DNA of 64,000 nucleotides from Rhodocyclales bacterium GT-UBC (GCA_003583745.1 QXPY01000004.1:1-64000), one strand, 5' to 3'; shown: positions 30,533-39,253, counted from the stretch's first letter. Numbers and translations are program-made. The notes: generated from the letters alone by a model not told the origin.

Positions 30533-30606
30533 ATTTCAGCCGGGCTTCCACCCGGGTGAAATGCTTCTGCTCGATTAATGACTTTCCTGCTCAGGAGGAT
30601 GTTTCA

Positions 30607-30897
30607 ATGAAACGTTTCGTAGCATTTGTTCTCGCCTCTGCCGCCAGCCTCAGCATGGCTTACGCCGCGGTCAATCTGAATACCGCGACCGTCGAGGAGC
30701 TCGATGCCGTCAAGGGGATCAGCCCGGCAAAGGCAGCGGCCATTGTCGATTACCGGACCAAGAACGGTCCGTTCAAGTCATTGGATGACTTGAAGTCGGT
30801 CAAGGGGTTTGGCGAGAAAAGCGTGGCCAAGCTGCAAGGCGAATTGACGGTGGATGATTCGGCGCCTGCGGCTAAGAAGAAAACCGCCAAGAAGTAA
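30607..30897 (+). CDS. comEA: ComEA-like helix-hairpin-helix DNA-binding protein
   Basis: 96 aa, secreted small HhH protein. Signal peptide about 1-20 ending in AYAA; then one ComEA-type HhH domain: VNLNTATVEELDAVKGISP, KAAAIVDYRTKNGPFKSLDDL, SVKGFGEKSVAKL. The C-terminus is Lys/Ala rich (AKKKTAKK). In naturally competent bacteria periplasmic ComEA binds incoming double-stranded DNA and ratchets it through the pilus secretin; this fits the pilus genes in the window, but competence is not shown. Strong RBS (AGGAGG) 9 nt before the ATG; a terminator follows. Confidence 0.9.
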   Translation: MKRFVAFVLASAASLSMAYAAVNLNTATVEELDAVKGISPAKAAAIVDYRTKNGPFKSLDDLKSVKGFGEKSVAKLQGELTVDDSAPAAKKKTAKK

Positions 30898-30913
30898 GGT
30901 GATGGTCCCAACG

Positions 30914-30948
30914 AAAACGGCGGCTCAGGCCGCCGTTTTTGTTTTTGC
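30914..30948 (+). terminator. Rho-independent terminator after comEA
   Basis: 11-bp perfect stem (30914-30924 with 30929-30939), TCAG loop, then a T-rich run (30936-30948). The 3' side of the stem is flanked by A residues on the other strand (AAAA at 30914-30917), so it can also serve the convergent yggU operon. Confidence 0.9.
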
Positions 30949-30950
30949 TT

Positions 30951-31244
30951 TCAAGGCTCAGCGAATTGCTCAATGGCCTTGATTGAACCGCCGACGATTT
31001 CCAGCACCTTGCGGCGGGAGGTTTGGCCGCTTTTCAGGTTGACGGCTGATTTGGCCAATCCCAGCGTTTCTGCGACAAAACGAACCAGTGCTTCATTGGC
31101 CTTGCCGTCGACCGGCGGCGCAGCCAGGCGGATTTTCAGTGCGTCGCCATGCCGGCCGGCAAATTCGGTTTTCTTGGCGCCGGGCTGGATATGCAGGGTC
31201 AGGGTGATCCGGCCATCGGCAGCCAGGCGATACCATTCGCTCAC
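30951..31244 (-). CDS. yggU: YggU/DUF167 family protein
   Basis: 97 aa, last gene of the yggS-proC-yggT-yggU operon. DUF167 hallmarks: LTLHIQPGAKKTEFAG, LKIRLAAPPVDGKANEALVRFVAETL, SGQTSRRKVLEI. Small soluble protein of unknown function, widespread next to yggT and proC. GTG start at 31244 overlaps the yggT stop (GTGA), so translation is coupled. Confidence 0.92.
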   Translation of the reverse strand: MSEWYRLAADGRITLTLHIQPGAKKTEFAGRHGDALKIRLAAPPVDGKANEALVRFVAETLGLAKSAVNLKSGQTSRRKVLEIVGGSIKAIEQFAEP

Positions 31245-31774
31245 AGGAACATCAGGGCTGCCTGCAGCAGCAGGATGGCAACCAGCGGGGAAAGATCGAT
31301 GCCGGAGATCAGCGGCACGATACGGCGAATCGGGTCGAGGATCGGCCGGGTCAGCTGGTAGGCAGGGGCAGCCAGAGGCGAATAGGGATTGACCCAGGAG
31401 AGGACCGCCTGCAGGATCAGTGCGCCGATCAGGATGTAGACCGCCAGGCGCAGCAGCGCCTTGACCGCAAACCAAAGTACCATCAGGCTGATGCTGGCGG
31501 CATCGGGCAGGAAGTCGCGGCTGGAGAGTGCAATGAACAGCGCCGAGAAGAGCAGTTGCAGGGCCAGCGCGGCGAGCAGGCTGGCCCAGTCGAAGCCGCC
31601 GACGCCGGGAATGATCCGGCGCAGCGGTTTGACCGCCCAGTTGGTCAATGCGACGACGAAATTGCCGATCTGGCCGGCGAACGAGACCCGCATCGCCTGC
31701 ATCATGAAACGCAGCAAAAAGATGGTGCAAAAGAAGCTGACGACCGCGTCGAGCAGGAAATAAAGGGCTTGCAT
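31241..31774 (-). CDS. yggT: YggT family membrane protein
   Basis: 177 aa, duplicated YggT domain. About four hydrophobic helices (near 5-27, 62-85, 95-118, 155-175). Each half ends with the family motif PLRRIIPGVGGFDWASL and PIRRIVPLISGIDLSPL. Function not well defined; linked in the literature to osmotic stress and, in plastids, to nucleoid/cytochrome assembly. Its start overlaps the proC stop. Confidence 0.92.
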   Translation of the reverse strand: MQALYFLLDAVVSFFCTIFLLRFMMQAMRVSFAGQIGNFVVALTNWAVKPLRRIIPGVGGFDWASLLAALALQLLFSALFIALSSRDFLPDAASISLMVLWFAVKALLRLAVYILIGALILQAVLSWVNPYSPLAAPAYQLTRPILDPIRRIVPLISGIDLSPLVAILLLQAALMFL

Positions 31775-32586
31775 CAGGCAGCCCCGAGCAGCTTGCCGAG
31801 TTCCTGGCCGCGTGCTTCGGCGGCCTTGACGCCGGCGATGATGCCTTCCTTGACGCCTTGCTCGGCCATCGTGCGCAGTGCGGCTTCGGTCGTGCCGCCC
31901 TTGGAGGTGACGCGCTCGCGCAATACTGAAGCCGGTTCGCTCGATTGCGCGGCCAGGGCGGCGGCACCCTGCACCGTCTCGATGGCCAGCAGTCTGCCCT
32001 GTTCGGCGGTGAAGCCGAGATCGGCTGCGGCTTCTTGCAGTGCTTCGATGAACAGGAAAACATAGGCCGGGCCACTGCCCGACAAGGCGGTGACACCATC
32101 CATCTTGCCTTCGTCGTCGATCCAGACCGTGGTGCCGACCGCACGCAGGACGCGGTCAGCCGCCGCACGCTCATCGGCGGAGACTTCCGGCAGGGGGCAC
32201 AGGCCGGTGATACCGGCGCCGATCAAGGCCGGGGTGTTCGGCATGCAGCGCACGATCTTGCGGTGGCCGCCGAGGAAACGCGATAGCGTTTCCAGATCGA
32301 GCCCGGCGGCGATGCTGACGACCAGGGCCTGGCCCAGCTTGTCGTGCAGCACAGCGACGGCCTCCTTCATTTGTTGCGGCTTGACGGCCAGTAGCAGCAG
32401 GTCGCCGGCGGTGCTCAATTCGCTGGCTGCGGCAACGCATTGGATGCCATAGCTGGCGGCCAGCTTGCTGCGGGCCTCGCTGCCCGGATCGATGACCGTA
32501 ATGTCGCCGGCTGCGAAGCCCTGTTTCAGCATGCCGCCGATCAGCGCGTTGGCCATGTTGCCGCCGCCAAGGAAGGTAATTTTCAT
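31774..32586 (-). CDS. proC: Pyrroline-5-carboxylate reductase
   Basis: NAD(P)H reduction of pyrroline-5-carboxylate to proline. 270 aa. Rossmann motif FLGGGNMANALIGG at the N-terminus, LLAVKPQQM, MPNTPALIGAGITGL and the C-terminal dimer/active region ALSGSGPAYVFLFIEAL and RVTSKGGTTEAAL. Overlaps yggS by 4 bp. Confidence 0.97.
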   Translation of the reverse strand: MKITFLGGGNMANALIGGMLKQGFAAGDITVIDPGSEARSKLAASYGIQCVAAASELSTAGDLLLLAVKPQQMKEAVAVLHDKLGQALVVSIAAGLDLETLSRFLGGHRKIVRCMPNTPALIGAGITGLCPLPEVSADERAAADRVLRAVGTTVWIDDEGKMDGVTALSGSGPAYVFLFIEALQEAAADLGFTAEQGRLLAIETVQGAAALAAQSSEPASVLRERVTSKGGTTEAALRTMAEQGVKEGIIAGVKAAEARGQELGKLLGAA

Positions 32587-33272
32587 GCGTAGTTTCTTTC
32601 ACCAAAAATGGCCGTGCCGATGCGGACGATGGTCGCACCCTCGGCAATGGCTGCTTCGAGATCGTGGGACATGCCCATCGACAAGGTATCGAGCGGCATG
32701 CCCGCCGCCCGGATATGTTCGTAGATTTCCCGCAATTGACGGAAAGGCGCACGCTGCGCCGCATCGTCGTCGGTCGGCTCGGGAATCGCCATCAGGCCGC
32801 GCAGGCGAAGCCCGGGCAAGCGGCTGACCGCCTGGCACAGGGCCAGCGCTTCTTCCGGCGCGCAGCCGCTTTTGCTCGCCTCGCCGGAGACATTGATCTG
32901 GATGCACACCTGAAGTGGCGGCAGATCTGCCGGGCGTTGGCTGGCCAGGCGTTCGGCGATTTTCAGGCGGTCGATCGAGTGTACCCAGGCGAAATGTTCG
33001 GCGACGAGGCGCGTCTTGTTGCTTTGCAAGGGGCCGATGAAGTGCCAGTCGAGTCCGAGTTGTTGCGTGGCAACGGCTTTCTCGGCTCCCTCTTGCACAT
33101 AGTTTTCACCGAAGGCGCGTTGTCCTGCCGCTGCGGCATCCTGCACATGGGAGAGCGGCCAGGTCTTGCTGACGGCGAGCAGCTGAATGCTTTCCGGCCT
33201 TCTGCCAGCGGCCTTTGCCGCATCGGCGATACGCCTTTGGACTGCTTGCAGGTTGGTGGCGATTGCGCTCAT
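32583..33272 (-). CDS. yggS: YggS-family pyridoxal-phosphate homeostasis protein
   Basis: 229 aa, single-domain TIM-barrel PLP protein (PLPHP/PROSC family). PLP Lys36 in LLAVSKTWP; phosphate site GMSHDLEAAIAEGATIVRIGTAIFG near the C-terminus. It binds PLP and helps balance vitamin B6 and amino-acid pools; no catalytic activity is known. First gene of the minus-strand operon, divergent from pilT with 66 bp between the two starts. Confidence 0.96.
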   Translation of the reverse strand: MSAIATNLQAVQRRIADAAKAAGRRPESIQLLAVSKTWPLSHVQDAAAAGQRAFGENYVQEGAEKAVATQQLGLDWHFIGPLQSNKTRLVAEHFAWVHSIDRLKIAERLASQRPADLPPLQVCIQINVSGEASKSGCAPEEALALCQAVSRLPGLRLRGLMAIPEPTDDDAAQRAPFRQLREIYEHIRAAGMPLDTLSMGMSHDLEAAIAEGATIVRIGTAIFGERNYA

Positions 33273-33299
33273 AATCCTTTGGAATCACGTCTGCTTCCC

Positions 33300-33305
33300 A
33301 GTATA
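33300..33305 (-). promoter_or_regulatory. Possible -10 of the yggS operon
   Basis: TATACT on the minus strand in the yggS-pilT divergent gap, 27 nt before the yggS start codon. The -35 is weak (TTGATG at 15-nt spacing). Confidence 0.35.
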
Positions 33306-33338
33306 CACGCGCCAAACGCGCATCAAGGACGATCCCGC

Positions 33339-34382
33339 ATGGACATCACCGAACTGCTGGCCTTCAGCGTCAAGAACAAGGCCTCCGACCTCCATTTGTC
33401 TTCCGGCCTGCCGCCGATGATCCGCGTGCATGGCGACGTGCGGCGCATCAACCTGCCGGCGATGGAGCACAAGGACGTTCATGGCATGGTGTACGACATC
33501 ATGAACGACGGCCAGCGCAAGGTGTATGAAGAAACGCTGGAGTGCGACTTTTCTTTCGAAATTCCCAATCTGGCCCGTTTTCGGGTCAATGCCTTCAATC
33601 AGCAGCGGGGGGCCGGGGCTGTTTTCCGGACCATTCCCTCCAAGGTGCTGACGCTCGAAGAGCTGAATTGCCCAAGAATCTTCAAGGATATCGCCGAGTA
33701 CCCTCGGGGCATCGTTTTGGTTACAGGCCCGACCGGTTCGGGTAAATCGACGACGCTGGCGGCGATGGTCAATCACATCAATGAAAACGATTACGGCCAT
33801 ATCCTGACCGTCGAGGATCCGATCGAATTCGTCCACGAGGCCAAGAAGTGCCTGATCAACCAGCGCGAGGTCGGGCCGCATACGCTGTCCTTCTCGAATG
33901 CCTTGCGCTCGGCCCTGCGCGAGGATCCGGACGTCATCCTGGTGGGCGAAATGCGCGACCTGGAAACCATTCGGCTGGCGCTGACTGCAGCGGAAACCGG
34001 GCACCTGGTGTTCGGTACGCTGCATACGTCGTCAGCGGCCAAGACTATCGACCGGGTGGTCGACGTGTTTCCGGCCGCCGAAAAGGAAATGGTCCGCTCG
34101 ATGCTGTCCGAATCCTTGCGTGCAGTCATCTCGCAAACGCTGCTCAAGACCAAGGATGGGACTGGTCGGGTGGCGGCGCACGAGATCATGATCGGCACGC
34201 CGGCCATCCGCAATTTGATCCGCGAAAACAAGATCGCCCAAATGTATTCGGCGATCCAGACCGGTCAGAACTTCGGCATGCAGACGCTCGACCAGAATCT
34301 GGCCGACATGGTCCGGCGCAATATTGTTTCCAGTTCGGAAGCTCGCAACAAGGCGGCCAACAAGGATGCATTCCCGGCTTGA
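33339..34382 (+). CDS. pilT: Type IV pilus retraction ATPase PilT
   Basis: 347-aa hexameric ATPase at the pilus base that powers retraction for twitching and DNA uptake. Walker A GPTGSGKST at 130-138; Asp box ILTVEDPIEFVHE; Walker B region VILVGEMRDLETI; His box GHLVFGTLHTSS. The retraction-specific AIRNLIRE motif is intact near residue 290. ATG 33339 by homology; the preceding 66 bp are shared with divergent yggS. pilU follows after 31 bp. Confidence 0.98.
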   Translation: MDITELLAFSVKNKASDLHLSSGLPPMIRVHGDVRRINLPAMEHKDVHGMVYDIMNDGQRKVYEETLECDFSFEIPNLARFRVNAFNQQRGAGAVFRTIPSKVLTLEELNCPRIFKDIAEYPRGIVLVTGPTGSGKSTTLAAMVNHINENDYGHILTVEDPIEFVHEAKKCLINQREVGPHTLSFSNALRSALREDPDVILVGEMRDLETIRLALTAAETGHLVFGTLHTSSAAKTIDRVVDVFPAAEKEMVRSMLSESLRAVISQTLLKTKDGTGRVAAHEIMIGTPAIRNLIRENKIAQMYSAIQTGQNFGMQTLDQNLADMVRRNIVSSSEARNKAANKDAFPA

Positions 34383-34413
34383 TCCGGGATGACTTACAAG
34401 AGAGGGATTGGGG

Positions 34414-35550
34414 ATGGAACGCGATCAGGCAATGAAGTTCATGCACGACCTGCTGCGCCTGATGGCGCAGAAAAAAGGGTCGGACCTTTTCATCACGGCG
34501 GGTTTCCCGCCGGCGATCAAGATTGACGGCAAGATCACGCCGGTCTCCAATCAGGTGTTGACGGCGTCGCATACGGCGGAACTGGCCCGTTCGATCATGA
34601 ATGATCGGCAAGCAGCCGAATTCGAAGCGACCAAGGAGTGCAATTTCGCTATCTCTCCGGCCAGCATCGGTCGTTTCCGGGTCAATGCCTTCGTCCAGCA
34701 AGGGCGTATGGGCGTGGTTTGCCGCACCATCAACATGAGCATTCCCAAACTCGATGAACTCGGTTTGCCGCCGGTTCTAAAGGATATCGCGATGACCAAG
34801 CGGGGGCTGGTCATCTTCGTGGGCGGCACGGGTACCGGGAAGACGACTTCACTGGCCGCCGTGGTCGACTATCGTAACGAGAACTCGTACGGTCACATCA
34901 TCACGATCGAGGACCCGATCGAATACGTGCACGAACACAAGAACTGCATCGTCACGCAGCGTGAAGTCGGCGTCGATACCGACGACTGGGGGCCGGCGCT
35001 GAAGAATACCCTGCGCCAGGCTCCCGACGTGATCCTGATGGGCGAAATCCGCGATCGCGACACCATGGATTACGCCATTGCCTTTGCCGAAACCGGTCAC
35101 CTTTGTCTGGCTACGCTGCACGCCAATAGCGCCAACCAGGCGATTGACCGGATCATCAACTTTTTCCCGGAAGAGCGTCGTCAGCAATTGCTGATGGACC
35201 TTTCCCTGAATTTGCGCGGCATGGTTTCGCAGCGCCTGCTACCCAAGAAGGACGGCAAGGGGCGGGTGGCGGCCATCGAGGTCATGCTCAATTCACCGCT
35301 GATTTCTGACTTGATTTTCAAGGGCGATGTTCACGAGATCAAGGAAATCATGAAAAAGTCCCGCGAACTGGGCATGCAGACTTTCGACCAGGCCCTATTC
35401 GATCATTACGAGGCGGGGCGTATCACCTATGAGGATGCCTTGCGCAATGCCGATTCCTTGAACGACCTGCGTCTGCAAATCAAGCTCAACGGCAAGGAAT
35501 CGAAAGATCGCGACCTGACGACCGGCATCGGTCATCTGGATATTGTCTGA
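34414..35550 (+). CDS. pilU: PilT-like ATPase PilU
   Basis: 378 aa, accessory retraction ATPase that works with PilT. Walker A GGTGTGKTT near 137-145, Asp box ITIEDPIEYVHEHK, Walker B VILMGEIRDRDTM, His box GHLCLATLHANS. The C-terminal tail beyond the ATPase core (about 345-378) is the usual PilU extension. Start ATG 34414 is preferred to the in-frame TTG 34408; an AGAGGGA lies upstream. Confidence 0.97.
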   Translation: MERDQAMKFMHDLLRLMAQKKGSDLFITAGFPPAIKIDGKITPVSNQVLTASHTAELARSIMNDRQAAEFEATKECNFAISPASIGRFRVNAFVQQGRMGVVCRTINMSIPKLDELGLPPVLKDIAMTKRGLVIFVGGTGTGKTTSLAAVVDYRNENSYGHIITIEDPIEYVHEHKNCIVTQREVGVDTDDWGPALKNTLRQAPDVILMGEIRDRDTMDYAIAFAETGHLCLATLHANSANQAIDRIINFFPEERRQQLLMDLSLNLRGMVSQRLLPKKDGKGRVAAIEVMLNSPLISDLIFKGDVHEIKEIMKKSRELGMQTFDQALFDHYEAGRITYEDALRNADSLNDLRLQIKLNGKESKDRDLTTGIGHLDIV

Positions 35551-35569
35551 CCAATTTCTGGGAGCTGTC

Positions 35570-36256
35570 ATGAAGCGCATGTTCAAACCGGTAGTTGCCC
35601 TGGCTTTCTCCCTGCTGACCGCGCTGGCCCAGGCTGGCGGGTTGGACGCGATCTCGACCGGCGATGCCAGTGCCGGGGTCAAGGAGGCGCTGGCCAAGGG
35701 GGCGGATTACGCCGTCGCTTCGCTCGGCAAGGATGGCGGCTTTCTCGGCAACAGCAAGGTGAAGATTCCCCTGCCAGGCTATTTGCAAAAAGCCGAGAAG
35801 GGGCTGCGCATGTTCGGCATGGGCAAGCAGGCCGACCAACTCATCGAGACCATGAATCATGCGGCGGAGCAGGCGGTGGCCGAAGCCAAGCCGATTCTGG
35901 TCGATTCGATCAAGAAGATGAGTCTGCAGGATGCCAAGGGAATTCTGACCGGAGGCGATGATAGCGTGACGCAGTACTTCAAGCGGACCTCGACCGAGCA
36001 ACTGACGGCCAAATTCATGCCCATCGTCAAGGCGTCGACCAAGAAACTCGATCTGGCTGGGCAGTACAACAGTTTTGCCGGCAAGGCAGCGAGCAGTGGC
36101 CTGATCGATCAGAAGGATGCCGACCTCGACGGCTACGTCACGCAAAAGGCCATGGATGGCCTGTTTGCAATGATTGCGGAGGAAGAAAAGCGGCTGCGGG
36201 CTAATCCGCTTGGCGCTGGAAGCGAAGTGCTGAAGAAGGTTTTCGGTGCGCTTTGA
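35570..36256 (+). CDS. DUF4197 family exported protein
   Basis: 228 aa. Signal peptide about 1-23 (hydrophobic core LALAQAGG end), then an all-helical domain matching DUF4197: ASAGVKEALAKGADYAVASLGK, DGGFLGNSKVKIPLPGYL, DAKGILTGGDDSVTQYFKR. Predicted periplasmic; function unknown. GGGAGC 8 nt before the ATG. Its place 19 bp after pilU suggests co-transcription, though the family is also found apart from pili. Confidence 0.85.
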   Translation: MKRMFKPVVALAFSLLTALAQAGGLDAISTGDASAGVKEALAKGADYAVASLGKDGGFLGNSKVKIPLPGYLQKAEKGLRMFGMGKQADQLIETMNHAAEQAVAEAKPILVDSIKKMSLQDAKGILTGGDDSVTQYFKRTSTEQLTAKFMPIVKASTKKLDLAGQYNSFAGKAASSGLIDQKDADLDGYVTQKAMDGLFAMIAEEEKRLRANPLGAGSEVLKKVFGAL

Positions 36257-36283
36257 TTAAAGCCTAGTAGTAATGATGCCGTA

Positions 36284-36304
36284 GACAGGCTCAAGGAGCC
36301 TGTC
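36284..36304 (+). promoter_or_regulatory. Hairpin enclosing the Shine-Dalgarno of the next gene
   Basis: A perfect 9-bp stem (36284-36292 with 36296-36304) and a 3-nt AAG loop. The Shine-Dalgarno AAGGAG (36293-36298) is split between the loop and the 3' arm, and the start codon (36305) follows the stem at once. In RNA it would hide the ribosome-binding site. It could instead end the upstream transcript, but it has no T-tract. Confidence 0.6.
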
Positions 36305-36622
36305 ATGAAACTCAACCGCCTGGACTCGACGACGCAGCATTTTTCCCGGGAATCCGTGGAACGCGTTCGGCATGTTGCCGAAGAGCAGGTGCGGCGGGTC
36401 GAGGCCTGCGAAGGACTGGAAGGGGATCGCCAACGCAGCCTGCAACAAGAGTTGGCCGAGGTCGATCAGAAGGCATTGGGGCCGTTTCTTGGACGGGAGC
36501 AGGTGTTGCAGGAGGCACGTCAGCTTGCGGCTGAGCTGACCTCGCTGGGCGACGAGGCAGATCGGCTGATCAAGCCGGTGGATTTGCCGGCGGGCAGTTT
36601 GGGAATCGACGATTCGGTCTGA
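36305..36622 (+). CDS. Small helical hypothetical protein
   Basis: 105 aa, no family recognised. Strongly charged and predicted mostly alpha-helical (SRESVERVRHVAEEQVRRVEA, QRSLQQELAEVDQKAL, LQEARQLAAELTSLGDEADRL). No signal peptide, membrane segment or Cys. Codon use and GC match neighbours, and the start has a good AAGGAG, so it is likely real. The unusual feature is the hairpin covering that ribosome-binding site. It sits between the DUF4197 gene and rep. Confidence 0.65.
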   Translation: MKLNRLDSTTQHFSRESVERVRHVAEEQVRRVEACEGLEGDRQRSLQQELAEVDQKALGPFLGREQVLQEARQLAAELTSLGDEADRLIKPVDLPAGSLGIDDSV

Positions 36623-36634
36623 ATAAGTGCTTGA

Positions 36635-36663
36635 TTTCCAGTCGCTAAGGGCTGGGTTAAAAT
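36635..36663 (+). promoter_or_regulatory. Candidate rep promoter
   Basis: TTTCCA (36635-36640), 17 nt, TAAAAT (36658-36663). The expected start near 36670 lies just before a GC-rich hairpin (36681-36702) that would be in the leader of rep. Confidence 0.45.
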
Positions 36664-36680
36664 AGTGGCAACCTATCCAA

Positions 36681-36702
36681 GCGCCCCGCTTCGCCGGGGC
36701 GC
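36681..36702 (+). terminator. GC-rich hairpin before rep
   Basis: 8-bp stem (36681-36688 with 36695-36702) with a 6-nt loop, followed by TGTCATTTTCC. It could end the upstream transcript or act as a leader hairpin of rep. The T-tract is poor. Confidence 0.5.
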
Positions 36703-36720
36703 TGTCATTTTCCGGAAGCC

Positions 36721-38712
36721 ATGTCAGGTCTCAATCCCCAGCAGCGCGAAGCCATCCATTATCTCGACGGTCCCTTGCTGGTGCTGGCGGGGGCGGGGTC
36801 GGGCAAGACCCGGGTGATCACGCAGAAAATCGCCTACCTGGTGCAGGATTGCGGCTTCCAGCCGCGCAATGTGGCGGCGATCACCTTCACTAACAAGGCC
36901 GCCAAGGAAATGCAGGAGCGGATTGGCAAGATTCTCTCCAAACCGCTTGCCGACCAGTTGCAGATTTCGACCTTTCATTCGCTGGGCGTGCGTATCCTGC
37001 GCGAGGAAGCCAAGGCGCTGGGCTACAAGCCGCGTTTCTCGATTTTTGATTCGGCCGATTGCGCCGGCATCATCAGCGAAGCTGCGAAGACCGTGGATAA
37101 GGCGACGCTGCGTATCCTGCAGTCGATCATCTCGAACTGGAAGAATGCGTTGGTGACGCCGGAGGCGGCGCTTGGCCTGGCGCGCGACGAGCACGAGAGC
37201 CTGGCGGCGCATGCTTTCCTGACCTACGAGGCGACGCTGAAGGCTTATCAGGCGGTCGATTTCGATGACTTGATCGGCCTGCCGGTCTATCTGTTCCGCA
37301 ATCATCCCGAGATCGCCGACAAGTGGCAGAACCGCCTGCGCTACCTGCTGGTCGACGAGTATCAGGACACCAATGCCTGCCAGTACCAGTTGCTCAAATT
37401 ACTGACCGGCGTGCGCGCCCAATTTACCGCGGTGGGTGACGACGATCAGGCAATCTACGGCTGGCGGGGCGCCGACATCGACAACCTGAAGAAGCTTCCG
37501 GCCGAGTTTCCGGCACTGAAGGTGATCAAGCTGGAGCAGAACTATCGCTCCACGGTCACCATCCTGAAGGCGGCGAACAACGTCATTGCCAATAACGAGA
37601 AGCTGTTCGACAAGAAGCTCTGGTCGGAACTGGGCATGGGCGATCCGATCCACGTCACCGCTTGTCGCGACAACGATGCCGAAGCCGAAGGCGTGGTCAT
37701 GAAACTGCAGGCGCACCGTTTCGAGAACCGCACCAAGTTCAAGGACTACGCCATCCTCTACCGCTCGAACCATCAGGCGCGGACCTTCGAGGAATACCTG
37801 CGCGACCATCGCATTCCTTACCTGCTGTCGGGCGGCAAGTCGTTCTTCGACAAGGCGGAAATCAAGGACATCATTTCCTACCTGCGCCTGTTGACCAACG
37901 AGGACGATGACCCTGCCTTCATTCGCGCCGCCACCACGCCGAAACGCGGGATTGGCGCGGCAACCCTGCAAGTGCTTGGCTCCTACGCCGGCGAACGCCA
38001 TATTTCGCTGTTCCAGGCGGCTTTCGAGGAAGGTTTTGCGCAGCGGGTCCAGGCGCGCCAGCTCGACCCCTTGCTTGAGTTCTGTCACTTCATCAATCGG
38101 ACCCAGGAGCGCGCCGTGCGTGAACCGGCGCACCAGGTTTTGCCGGATTTGATCAAGGCGATTGATTACGAGACCTATCTCTACGACCTGGAGGGCGAGC
38201 GGACGGCGCAAACCCGTTGGGGCAACGTCTGCGAATTTGCCAACTGGCTGAACCGGAAAGGCGAGATGGACGGCAAGACGCTGATCGAGCTGACGCAGAG
38301 CATTGCGCTGATCAACATGCTCGACAAGCAGAACGAAGAGGAAGTCGATGCCGTGCAATTGTCGACGCTGCATGCTTCAAAGGGTCTGGAGTACAAGAAT
38401 GTCTTTCTGGTCGGCGTCGAGGAGGGCATCCTGCCGCACCGCGAATCGACTGATCCGACCAAGATCGAGGAAGAGCGACGCTTGATGTATGTCGGCATCA
38501 CCCGGGCCCAGTATTCGCTGCATATCTCCTACTGCGAACGACGCAAGCAGGCGCGTGAGTACATTCCCTGCGAACCGTCGCGCTTCATCGATGAAATGGG
38601 CAAGGAAGATGTCCGTTTCTCGGGGGGCAAGGAAGACAAGATGCCGGACAAGGCGACTGGCAGTGCCCGGCTCGATGCGATGAAGGCCATGCTGGCCAGC
38701 AAAAAAACTTAA
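36721..38712 (+). CDS. rep: ATP-dependent DNA helicase Rep (UvrD/Rep superfamily 1)
   Basis: 663 aa 3'-5' helicase that removes obstacles ahead of replication forks. Walker A AGAGSGKTRV at 22-31, motif Ia ITFTNKAAKEM, Walker B LVDEYQDTN, motif III AVGDDDQAIYGWRGAD, motif IV LEQNYRS, motif V LSTLHASKGLEYKNVF, motif VI RRLMYVGITRA. Length and the YGWRGAD form fit Rep rather than UvrD or PcrA. Single gene with its own candidate promoter. Confidence 0.95.
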   Translation: MSGLNPQQREAIHYLDGPLLVLAGAGSGKTRVITQKIAYLVQDCGFQPRNVAAITFTNKAAKEMQERIGKILSKPLADQLQISTFHSLGVRILREEAKALGYKPRFSIFDSADCAGIISEAAKTVDKATLRILQSIISNWKNALVTPEAALGLARDEHESLAAHAFLTYEATLKAYQAVDFDDLIGLPVYLFRNHPEIADKWQNRLRYLLVDEYQDTNACQYQLLKLLTGVRAQFTAVGDDDQAIYGWRGADIDNLKKLPAEFPALKVIKLEQNYRSTVTILKAANNVIANNEKLFDKKLWSELGMGDPIHVTACRDNDAEAEGVVMKLQAHRFENRTKFKDYAILYRSNHQARTFEEYLRDHRIPYLLSGGKSFFDKAEIKDIISYLRLLTNEDDDPAFIRAATTPKRGIGAATLQVLGSYAGERHISLFQAAFEEGFAQRVQARQLDPLLEFCHFINRTQERAVREPAHQVLPDLIKAIDYETYLYDLEGERTAQTRWGNVCEFANWLNRKGEMDGKTLIELTQSIALINMLDKQNEEEVDAVQLSTLHASKGLEYKNVFLVGVEEGILPHRESTDPTKIEEERRLMYVGITRAQYSLHISYCERRKQAREYIPCEPSRFIDEMGKEDVRFSGGKEDKMPDKATGSARLDAMKAMLASKKT

Positions 38713-38850
38713 CTGTCCGGTGACAGGGCGTTACAGCGGGTTACGCTGCTTCTGACATCTGGGCGCTGGGTGAAGGCGTTATTCGCTACAAGGCTGCGCA
38801 AGATTGCAAAGCCGGAGCAAATACCGAATAAATCACTCAGGAGATTCAAA

Positions 38851-39144
38851 ATGACCAAGCAACTTATTGCACTCGCCATCGCAGCAGCTTTTGGTATCGC
38901 CCATGCGGCCGACGTCAAACCGGCCGGCACCGAAAACAAGGCCACAGCAGCTTCCGTAGCGACCGTCAAAGCCGAAGCACCAAAGGCCGAGGTCAAGGCT
39001 CCGGAAGCCAAACCGGCCATTGCCGCTCCGACAACAGGCGAAGTGAAAGGCGACGCCGCAAAGCCGGTAGACAAGAAGGCCAAGAAGATGAAGAAGGCCG
39101 CCAAGCCAGCCGCTGAGCCGGTCAAGGCAGAAACGGCCAAGTAA
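38851..39144 (+). CDS. Small Lys/Ala/Pro-rich exported protein
   Basis: 97 aa. Clear signal peptide about 1-19 (cleavage after AHA), then a low-complexity mature part rich in Lys, Ala, Pro and Glu, with repeated KAEAPKAEVKAPEAK-like and PVDKKAKKMKKAAKPA-like segments. No Cys or aromatic residues in the mature part. Predicted periplasmic and disordered; no family recognised. Good RBS (CAGGAGA) 8 nt before ATG 38851. A terminator follows at 39199. Similar composition is seen in the comEA tail of this genome, but the two are not homologous. Confidence 0.75.
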   Translation: MTKQLIALAIAAAFGIAHAADVKPAGTENKATAASVATVKAEAPKAEVKAPEAKPAIAAPTTGEVKGDAAKPVDKKAKKMKKAAKPAAEPVKAETAK

Positions 39145-39198
39145 CCGCGCCAGGCATTCCGCAGTGCCGGTGAAGGCCTGCCAAAAGCCAATTCGGTC

Positions 39199-39220
39199 AA
39201 GGCGCCCTGGTGGCGCCTTT
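39199..39220 (+). terminator. Rho-independent terminator after the Lys/Ala-rich protein gene
   Basis: 8-bp stem (39199-39206 with 39212-39219), 5-nt loop, short T-run (39218-39222). Confidence 0.7.
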
Positions 39221-39253
39221 GTTATATTGGCGTCTGAGTCAGGGGCTGGACGA

